A DNA stretch of 8,098 nt from Acidobacteriaceae bacterium. Lineage in GTDB: Bacteria; Acidobacteriota; Terriglobia; Terriglobales; SbA1. The translations under genes and the position numbers were made by a program. Shown piece by piece: positions 1 through 4,813 of this stretch. The notes below the pieces were generated by a model that had not been told where the DNA came from, did not search any database, and saw nothing but the letters and a program-made list of their open reading frames with translations. The DNA lies in NCBI GenBank assembly GCA_003136335.1, contig PLEA01000231.1, positions 1-8,098 on the forward strand. Direction: 5' to 3'. Within the stretch, counting starts at the first letter, position 1; each line of letters starts with the position of its first letter.

Positions 1-110
1 GTTGCTTTTACGACGCTCATAGCGCCCGACGATAGCGGGGTGGGCGACCGAAGTCAACGGGAGGAACAGGTGGGTAATGTTTCAGTTTGCCGCTTCCGAC
101 GGATAACGCT

Positions 111-149
111 GTCGAGCTTCGCTCGACGGACAGCCGAGGGCGGCTGTCC
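111..149. repeat. Tandem-hairpin intergenic element, copy 1
   Basis: Two hairpins sit directly end to end. Hairpin A is GTCGAGC-TTC-GCTCGAC (111-127), a perfect 7-bp stem with a 3-nt loop. Hairpin B has 9-bp perfect arms, GGACAGCCG (128-136) and CGGCTGTCC (141-149), around an AGGG loop. A second copy lies at 1973-2012 with the same order. There hairpin B is almost identical, while hairpin A has a different stem sequence that still pairs. There is no T-tract after either copy, so this is not a standard intrinsic terminator. I read it as a dispersed non-coding repeat of the host genome. That family assignment is inference from two copies in 8 kb. Confidence 0.75.
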
Positions 150-201
150 CCAGATGTTTATTTCCGCCAAGCACCTCGCAACGCAACTCCTGAGCCATTA
201 A

Positions 202-250
202 GCAGCTAAGATCCGTGTCTATAGACACACAGTGTAGCTGCGGGGACACT
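202..250. promoter_or_regulatory. Palindromic cluster, candidate activator-binding site
   Basis: A perfect 14-bp palindrome, GTGTCTATAGACAC, lies at 215-228. It is nested in a second inverted repeat, GCAGCTA (202-208) and TAGCTGC (235-241), with equal 6-nt spacers on both sides. GACAC recurs at 245-249, exactly 21 bp (two helical turns) from GACAC at 224-228, and AGTGT (231-235) pairs with ACACT (246-250). The palindrome centre is about 96 bp upstream of the start predicted from the sigma-54-like promoter at 292-306, a usual distance for an NtrC-class enhancer site. Binding by any protein is inference. The site could also form a cruciform or an RNA hairpin. Confidence 0.45.
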
Positions 251-291
251 TTCCGCATACAGCAACCACCTTGTTTTCAATTCGATACGTT

Positions 292-306
292 TGGCTTTCG
301 TCCTGC
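292..306 (+). promoter_or_regulatory. Candidate sigma-54 (-24/-12) promoter
   Basis: TGGC at 292-295 and TGC at 304-306 have the GG-to-GC offset of 12 nt required by RpoN promoters (consensus TGGCACG-N4-TTGCW). The invariant GG and GC are present and the intervening positions 296-298 are T-rich, but ACG and the first T of TTGC do not match. The predicted start is near 318, just before the GGAGGG ribosome-binding site at 320-325, giving a short leader of about 15 nt. No convincing -35/-10 pair was found in the same stretch. This would make the peptide/SPFH pair sigma-54 dependent. Confidence 0.4.
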
Positions 307-332
307 CTTTTGTATAAGCGGAGGGCAACATC

Positions 333-485
333 ATGCAAATGGCAATCACATTCATGGCGGTGGTGGGCGGGATGGTTTTCTCGCTCGCGGTGGCGTTGCT
401 GGCGGAGGAACTGATCTTTGGGCAAGTGTTCCGTCTGTTCTTTTCTCAGCAGACGGTTGCGGTGAAATCGGAGCAGAAGCGCTGA
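333..485 (+). CDS. Small single-pass membrane peptide (50 aa)
   Basis: This is a 50-codon ORF beginning MQMAITFMAV and ending KSEQKR, then TGA. GGAGGG at 320-325, 7 nt before the ATG, is one of the best ribosome-binding sites in the window and supports translation. Residues about 3-24 form a hydrophobic helix (AITFMAVVGGMVFSLAVALL) followed by EE, a second moderately hydrophobic stretch (LIFGQVFRLFF), and a charged C-terminal tail. It ends 31 nt before the SPFH gene, in the same direction, so the two are probably co-transcribed and the peptide may act with the SPFH protein in the membrane. I do not recognise a family, and the role is unknown. A partner subunit, an assembly factor and a leader peptide are all possible. 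Confidence 0.65.
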   Translation: MQMAITFMAVVGGMVFSLAVALLAEELIFGQVFRLFFSQQTVAVKSEQKR

Positions 486-516
486 GTTAGGAAAAAACTT
501 ACGAAGGAGAACGACG

Positions 517-1842
517 ATGCTGGCGTTGAAGTATTTGCTGATTGCCGGTGGCCTCGGGATGATTCTCGTGGCTGTAAGCATTTTGGGCTATGACCTGTAT
601 CGCGAATTGCTGTACCGACGTGCATTGGCTATACCCGGCGCGGGTACGGTGCCCCCACTGCCGCAATGGCGCTGGCGCACTTCGCTGGCGTTGGGGCTGC
701 TCGCTTGGGGACCGATTCTTGTGGCGTTCAGCATTGTTGTCGTGCCCAGCGGGATGGCGGGAATCCGCGTCAGCCAAATGAGTGGAACGGTGGCGGGCAC
801 GCTGTATCCCGGCGCGCATTTTGTGGTGCCGCTGGTCGAGGACGTCGCGCTGTTCGACACGCGGGATCAGGTCTTCACCACGGGAATGCCGGAAGACGGA
901 AAGAACGCCGCGGCCAACGTGTCGAGTAAATCGCAGATGCTCGACGTGCAGGCCAAAGAAGGACTGACGCTTGGGCTTGCGATTACGGTGCGTTACCGTC
1001 TCGACCCTAAAAGGTTGGACTCCATTCAGAGTAATCTGCCTCGTCCGGTGGAGAAGGAGATTGTTCCGCCGATCGTGGCCAGCGTGTGGCGCGAACTGGT
1101 TCCGAACTATACGGTGCGGGATGTTTTCTCGGCCAAGCGGGAAGAAGTACGGCAGAGGGCGGCAGGCATGATCACGCAGAAGCTGGCGGCCGATGGAATC
1201 GTGGTGAAGGAAGTAATGCTGCGCGACATCCAGTTGCCGCAGCAATACGCCGAGGGGCTCGAGACTCTGCTGCTGAAAGAACAGGAAAATGACCGCATGG
1301 GCGTGGAGACGGAGCTGAAGCAGAAACAAGTACGCATCGCGGAACTCGAAGCCGAGGCGACGAAAGTGCAGCAGATCAAGCAGGCAGAGGGCGAGGCGCA
1401 GGTCCACGTCCTGCAGGCGAAGGGCGAATCCGATGCCATGAAATATACGCTGCCGCTGAAGGAAAAGCAGATTCAGCAGAGCAAGCTGGAAGCGGAAGCA
1501 CGCAAGGAAGCGACCATTCAAAACGCAGAAGCCGCGGCCCAGGCCAAAGTCATCGACAGCAAGGCCGAGAATGAACGGAGGAAGTTGCTGGCGGCGGCAG
1601 AAGCGGATCGCATTCGTGTGACGGCCGCCGCTGATGCGGAGCGGCTCTCCAGTGAGGCGGCGATCCTGAAGCAGAATCCGCTGCTGATTAACAAAATCGT
1701 GGCCGAGCGGCTTTCCGACAAACTGCAAATCATGATGGTACCGGCGGACGGAAAGTTTTTCTTCGCTAATGACGTGTTGCGGAGTATGAGCGTGGCGAAC
1801 CAGACGAGTCAGGCTGAACGGACGGACGAACAGCAGAGATAG
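517..1842 (+). CDS. SPFH/band-7 domain membrane protein (flotillin/prohibitin-like)
   Basis: The 441-residue protein starts at an ATG preceded by AAGGAG (504-509). A first membrane helix is at residues about 5-24 and a second at about 55-76. The SPFH/band-7 domain follows at about 77-250: VVPSGMAGIRV opens it, then YPGAHFVVPLVEDVALFDTR, a VQAKEGLTLGLAITVRYRLD strand pair, and VVKEVMLRDIQLP at the end. Residues about 250-385 form a long Ala/Glu/Lys-rich coiled coil, as in flotillins and prohibitins, which drives ring or scaffold oligomerisation at the membrane. The C-terminal tail (about 388-441) is polar. Family knowledge points to membrane microdomain organisation or protease control. The substrate or partner here is not visible, and no NfeD-type gene is adjacent. 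It is the second gene after the 50-residue peptide. Family call is firm, specific role unknown. Confidence 0.93.
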   Translation: MLALKYLLIAGGLGMILVAVSILGYDLYRELLYRRALAIPGAGTVPPLPQWRWRTSLALGLLAWGPILVAFSIVVVPSGMAGIRVSQMSGTVAGTLYPGAHFVVPLVEDVALFDTRDQVFTTGMPEDGKNAAANVSSKSQMLDVQAKEGLTLGLAITVRYRLDPKRLDSIQSNLPRPVEKEIVPPIVASVWRELVPNYTVRDVFSAKREEVRQRAAGMITQKLAADGIVVKEVMLRDIQLPQQYAEGLETLLLKEQENDRMGVETELKQKQVRIAELEAEATKVQQIKQAEGEAQVHVLQAKGESDAMKYTLPLKEKQIQQSKLEAEARKEATIQNAEAAAQAKVIDSKAENERRKLLAAAEADRIRVTAAADAERLSSEAAILKQNPLLINKIVAERLSDKLQIMMVPADGKFFFANDVLRSMSVANQTSQAERTDEQQR

Positions 1843-1869
1843 ACTCCAGGGTTATTACGAAGTCAAAAT

Positions 1870-1930
1870 CCCCACCCCTTCGACTTCGCTCAGGGCAGGC
1901 TCTGTCGCAAAGAGCGCGACAAGGGTGGGG
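1870..1930. repeat. Dispersed inverted repeat, acidobacterial type
   Basis: The outer arms are CCCCACCCCTT (1870-1880) and AAGGGTGGGG (1921-1930), complementary except for one bulged C. Just inside the right arm is a small hairpin, GTCGC (1904-1908) and GCGAC (1916-1920). A competing pairing is GCTCT (1899-1903) with AGAGC (1911-1915). The core CTTCGACTTCGCTCAGGGC is a sequence I recall as a common intergenic repeat in environmental bacterial genomes, and an AAGGGTGGGGCACCC right end as typical of Acidobacteria. These are memory-based, not searched. It starts 27 nt after the SPFH stop and could help end that transcript or stabilise its 3' end, though no T-tract follows. Confidence 0.65.
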
Positions 1931-1972
1931 CACCCGACAGATTTATTCACGTTGAACTTCGCGGTATTGTGT

Positions 1973-2012
1973 GCCGGGCTTCGGCCTGGCTGGACAGCCG
2001 AGGCGGCTGTCC
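1973..2012. repeat. Tandem-hairpin intergenic element, copy 2
   Basis: Hairpin A is GCCGGGC-TTCG-GCCTGGC (1973-1990), 7 bp including one G-T pair closed by a TTCG tetraloop. One T follows, then hairpin B with arms GGACAGCCG (1992-2000) and CGGCTGTCC (2004-2012) around AGG. Hairpin B is the same as in copy 1 (128-149) apart from one loop base. Hairpin A differs in stem sequence from copy 1 but keeps stem length and the TTC(G) loop, so pairing rather than sequence appears to be kept. It lies about 65 nt upstream of the -10 box of the following operon. Confidence 0.75.
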
Positions 2013-2078
2013 CTACGTGGGTTCGAGTGGTGTCAAAACAGTACAGGGGAGAGGTCCTGTCGCATGGGCGGAGCGGTT

Positions 2079-2084
2079 TATAAT
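2079..2084 (+). promoter_or_regulatory. TATAAT -10 box of the four-gene operon
   Basis: A perfect TATAAT consensus sits in an otherwise GC-rich stretch. The -35 region is weak: CTGTCG at 2057-2062 with a 16-nt spacer matches only about half of TTGACA. Transcription would start near 2090-2092. This placement argues that the coding sequence below begins downstream of about 2090, not at in-frame starts at 1971 or 2064. No other promoter is needed to explain the genes up to 8098, which overlap or are separated by short gaps. Confidence 0.55.
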
Positions 2085-2114
2085 TCGGGCATCCCAAACG
2101 TCAGTGCGAACTTC

Positions 2115-3416
2115 GTGTGCCGCGCCTTACCCCTTGCGCCCCGCCTCCGGGTTGTTGTGCGACTGTCTTTTATATTGCTGGGATTGGCGCTCGCTGCGCG
2201 AGCGGCGGATTGGAACGAACCGGAGCAGCAACTGGCGCGGAAGGTCGTTGCAGTGACTGGGCCTGGCGCCATCGCTTTTACGGTGGAGAATCGCTCGTCC
2301 CTCGGCAAACGCGATCACGAAGTTATTCAAAACGGCTTGCGCAGCGCGCTCGAAGGGCTGGGCATCCGCTTCGTGAATGCGGAACAGGCCGCCGCCACGG
2401 TTGCGATCTCTCTGTCCGAGAATTCAGCGTCCTACGTCTGGGTGGCGGAGATTCGCCAGGGCTTGGGCGAGGCTGTTGTAGTGATGGTATCTGCGCCGGG
2501 TCCCCAGAGTTCGACGGCTGCACATGAGTCAGTTCCACTCAGCCTGCGCAAGATTCCTTTGTGGACGCAAGACGATCCCATTCTCGACGTTGCCGTGCTG
2601 GAGGAGAATGCCACGCCCACGCACATCGCGGTGTTAGACGCGGAGAAAGTGGCTTTCTACCGGTGGCAGGCGGGAAAGTGGCAGCAGGAGCAGGCACTGG
2701 GCATCGTTCATGCACGACCGTGGCCGCGGGATTTGCGCGGAAGGCTGCTTCCCGCCAGAGATCATTTGCTGGATGTTTATCTGCCCGGCGTGATCTGCCG
2801 AAGTGCCACAGCAGCGCCGCTCACGTTGAATTGCCGCGAGACCGACGATCCCTGGCCGCTTGTGCCAGCGGCATTCAGTGGCGGAACCATCACCATCTTC
2901 CCAGGCGCGGGATCGACTTCGTCAGCAATTGCACCGATGGGAGCTTTCTACGCTCCGACGCGCAACTTCTTCACGGGTGCTTTAACTCCCAGCGTAGGCA
3001 AGTTCACGACCGTGTCGAAATTTTATTCGGCTGCATTCCTGCCGCGCGATAAATATCTGCTGTGGCTCTTTGCCTCCACCGATGGTCATGTGCACATGGT
3101 CGACGGCGTGAGCGACCAGGCCGCCAGGTTCGCATGGGACAGCGATCTAACGACGGTAAAGACTTCATGCGGCGCCGGCTGGCAGGTGCTGGCTGCAAGT
3201 GCTGAAGCTACTTCTGAAGAAGGAACCGGCGATTCAGTGCGCGCGTATGAGTTTCCAGATCGCGATCCCGTCGCGGTAAGCGCGGCCATCGATTTTTCCG
3301 GCGCGGTTACAGCGTTGTGGACGGAAGCGAAGGGCGACACGGCGATCACAGTCGTGAAAAATCGAGAGACGGGAAACTATGAGGCTTTTCGACTGGCGGT
3401 GGTTTGTAGTCAGTAG
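2115..3416 (+). CDS. Exported protein of unknown function, possibly beta-propeller
   Basis: From the GTG at 2115 the protein has 433 residues. A signal peptide is clear: positive residues (RLRVVVR, 10-16), a hydrophobic core (LSFILLGLALA, 17-27) and a likely cut after ARA at about residue 30, so the mature protein acts outside the cytoplasm. A GTG at 2157 would also give a complete short signal peptide. Upstream in-frame starts (GTG 1971, ATG 2064) lie in a repeat or before the -10 box. No start has a good Shine-Dalgarno sequence. Residues about 35-125 look like a compact alpha/beta domain; later segments recur as short strands with Trp and Asp-Gly turns (WTQDDPILDVAV, FYRWQAGKW, PWPRDLRGRLL, LWLFASTDGHVH), suggesting a propeller. 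I do not recognise the family. It overlaps the next gene by 38 nt. Confidence 0.75.
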   Translation: MCRALPLAPRLRVVVRLSFILLGLALAARAADWNEPEQQLARKVVAVTGPGAIAFTVENRSSLGKRDHEVIQNGLRSALEGLGIRFVNAEQAAATVAISLSENSASYVWVAEIRQGLGEAVVVMVSAPGPQSSTAAHESVPLSLRKIPLWTQDDPILDVAVLEENATPTHIAVLDAEKVAFYRWQAGKWQQEQALGIVHARPWPRDLRGRLLPARDHLLDVYLPGVICRSATAAPLTLNCRETDDPWPLVPAAFSGGTITIFPGAGSTSSAIAPMGAFYAPTRNFFTGALTPSVGKFTTVSKFYSAAFLPRDKYLLWLFASTDGHVHMVDGVSDQAARFAWDSDLTTVKTSCGAGWQVLAASAEATSEEGTGDSVRAYEFPDRDPVAVSAAIDFSGAVTALWTEAKGDTAITVVKNRETGNYEAFRLAVVCSQ

Positions 3417-4743
3417 CATGTTGGTTGCGGCTCTGGCGGCGAGCGCCGAGACGCGGCCGCAGTATGGAGGCGTGCTGCACGTTGCCATGCGGGCCGCACC
3501 TGCGTCGCTGGATCCAATGGACAGCACGCAGCCGGATTCGTTCGCCCGACGCAGCCTGGCCATGCTGATGTTCGACACGCTGGTGACCACGGACGAGAAC
3601 GGGCGGGTTCAGCCTTCGCTGGCGACATCGTGGCAAGCATTGGCGGGCAGTCAGCGCTGGCAGTTTCGCGTCCGCCGCGAAGTGAAGTTTAACGACGGAA
3701 CGCCGCTCACCGCCGAGATTGCGGCCGCTTCCCTGCGCGCCGCGAATCCATCGTGGAATGTGATTGCGGATGCAGACTCGGTAGTGATCGACAACTCTGA
3801 TTCTAATTTGTTGGCTGAACTGGCGTTGCCGCGCAACGCAATTGTGGAGAGAACTTCCGTCGGCAAGCCAAGCGGAACAGGGCCATTTCACGTTGTTGAT
3901 TGGCAGCCTGGAAAGAAGTTAGCGTTGGCGGCCGAAGAGAATTGCTGGCGCGGGCGTCCGTTCCTCGATGCCATCGAGATTGAGATGGGGAAAAGTTTTC
4001 GCGACCAGATGACTGCACTGGAACTGGGCAAGGCGGATCTGGTGGAAGTGGCGCCGGAGCAGACGCACCGGATTTCGCAGGAAGGGCGCCGCCTGGCGAG
4101 TTCCACTCCAGTTGAACTGTTAGCCTTGCTCTTCACTCGCGATGTGGCGTCCCCGGATGAGAAACTTCTTCGCGAGGCCTTGGCCTTGAGCGTGGAGCGC
4201 AGGTCCATCCGCAATGTGCTGCTGCAGGGCGCGGGACAAGCAACCGCCAGCATTCTTCCGAACTGGATGAGCGGATACGGATTTGTGTTTCCCACCGGCG
4301 CAGACTTACCGAGAGCGCGCCAGGAACGAGACCGAGTTCGCAGCAAACCAATCTGGACTCTGGGATACGATGGCACTGATCCGCTGGCCCGCTTGTTGGC
4401 CGAGCGCATCGCGCTGAATGCCAAAGATGCCGGACTGTCGCTGCAACCTACGTCAGCGACTGCCGCTGACTTGCGGCTGGTGCGAATTCCGCTGGCGTCG
4501 GCTGATCCATGGGTGGCGCTGGCGGATGTGGCCAGCTTCGCGGGATTGCGCATAGGAAAAGATCAAGGCGGTGTGGAGGATCTCTATGCGTCCGAATTGG
4601 CGCTGTTGGCCGCGCAGCGCGTGATTCCTCTTTTTCATCTGCCGGTGTCGTATGCATCGGCATCGACCTTGAAGAATTGGACGCTCCGGCCTGACGGGAG
4701 CTGGACTCTAGCCGACGCATGGCTGGGGAATGCGAGACAATGA
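3379..4743 (+). CDS. Family-5 extracellular solute-binding protein (Dpp/Opp-type)
   Basis: This 454-residue periplasmic protein has a signal peptide (RLFDWRW, then a hydrophobic core, with a likely cut after ALAASA at residue 23) and no lipobox Cys. SBP_bac_5 hallmarks run in order: YGGVLHVAM (29-37), PASLDPMDS (41-49), a RVQPSLATSW segment (76-85), VKFNDGTPLTA (102-112), GTGPFHVVDWQPG (167-178) with ENCWRGRPFLDAIEIEM (187-203), and LREALALSVERRSI-LLQGAGQ (264-287). Such proteins bind peptides, nickel or other solutes for ABC importers. At 454 residues it is shorter than the usual 500-550. No permease or ATPase gene is next to it. Its stop overlaps the first minicistron start by 4 nt (ATGA, 4740-4743). 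Co-location with a kinase suggests a sensing role, which is inference. The ligand is unknown. Confidence 0.9.
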   Translation: MRLFDWRWFVVSSMLVAALAASAETRPQYGGVLHVAMRAAPASLDPMDSTQPDSFARRSLAMLMFDTLVTTDENGRVQPSLATSWQALAGSQRWQFRVRREVKFNDGTPLTAEIAAASLRAANPSWNVIADADSVVIDNSDSNLLAELALPRNAIVERTSVGKPSGTGPFHVVDWQPGKKLALAAEENCWRGRPFLDAIEIEMGKSFRDQMTALELGKADLVEVAPEQTHRISQEGRRLASSTPVELLALLFTRDVASPDEKLLREALALSVERRSIRNVLLQGAGQATASILPNWMSGYGFVFPTGADLPRARQERDRVRSKPIWTLGYDGTDPLARLLAERIALNAKDAGLSLQPTSATAADLRLVRIPLASADPWVALADVASFAGLRIGKDQGGVEDLYASELALLAAQRVIPLFHLPVSYASASTLKNWTLRPDGSWTLADAWLGNARQ

Positions 4744-4809
4744 TCTCCAAATCATGATCGGCAAACCATGACCGGTAAACCGTGATCGGCAAATCATGAT
4801 CGCCACAAT
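4734..4809 (+). repeat. 14-bp tandem repeat, diverged
   Basis: Consensus is CAAAYCATGAYCGG. Clear units are 4748-4761, 4762-4775, 4776-4789 and 4790-4803. A weaker unit precedes them (4734-4747, crossing the stop of the solute-binding protein), and another weak one begins at 4804 and runs into the kinase start. Units differ at several positions (CATGATC, CATGACC, CGTGATC), so the array is not a fresh duplication. Every unit keeps ATGA or GTGA. Units 4748 and 4790 contain the palindrome ATCATGAT. It probably arose by replication slippage from a 14-bp segment at an original ATGA overlap between the two genes. Confidence 0.85.
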
Positions 4810-4813
4810 ATGA
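4740..4813 (+). promoter_or_regulatory. Chain of five overlapping 5-codon minicistrons leading to kinase start
   Basis: Reading from the ATGA at 4740-4743, where the solute-binding protein stops at 4741-4743, five ORFs follow. They are ATG 4740 (MISKS), ATG 4754 (MIGKP), ATG 4768 (MTGKP), GTG 4782 (MIGKS) and ATG 4796 (MIATI). Each ends in a TGA that overlaps the next start by 4 nt. The last TGA (4811-4813) overlaps the kinase ATG at 4810. Starts are exactly 14 nt apart, so the chain changes reading frame each step yet never breaks. The kinase start has no Shine-Dalgarno sequence. The layout is what termination-reinitiation coupling needs, and ribosomes passing five stop/start steps could lower or tune kinase yield. 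The ORFs are seen; their translation is inference. Confidence 0.6.

Noticed and set aside
312..317. TATAAG as a -10 box before the small membrane peptide
   Set aside because: Transcription would start around 324, inside the GGAGGG ribosome-binding site, leaving no usable leader. No -35 box is correctly spaced.
215..490. 91-codon + strand ORF overlapping the 50-residue peptide gene in another frame
   Set aside because: It starts inside the palindrome, has no ribosome-binding site and is Gly/His-rich. The frame with GGAGGG and a membrane helix (333-485) is far better supported.
499..1728. 409-codon open frame on the minus strand opposite the SPFH gene
   Set aside because: It lies entirely antisense to a gene with clear SPFH and coiled-coil motifs. 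Its product is low-complexity (His/Arg/Leu/Gln-rich) with no recognisable motif. It is a shadow of GC-rich codon use.
1843..1945. Intrinsic terminator after the SPFH gene
   Set aside because: A strong stem exists (1870-1930) but is followed by CACCCGACAG, not a run of T. It also matches a dispersed repeat. A termination role cannot be claimed.
1855..2097. 80-codon minus-strand ORF in the gap before the exported protein
   Set aside because: It is built from the two intergenic repeats. The ALSEVEG-type peptide is a translation of the common CTTCGACTTCGCTCAGGGC repeat, not a protein family.
3888..4553. 221-codon open frame on the minus strand opposite the solute-binding protein gene
   Set aside because: The Ser/Arg-rich translation is typical of a complement shadow. 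The + strand frame has firm family motifs.
4748..4803. 14-bp repeats as a CRISPR array
   Set aside because: The units abut with no spacers and are far shorter than CRISPR repeats. No cas genes are in the window.
4748..4803. 14-bp repeats as a row of operator sites
   Set aside because: The 14-bp period is not helically phased and the array sits within an operon between a stop and a start. The preserved start/stop overlaps explain the conserved bases better. Not excluded.
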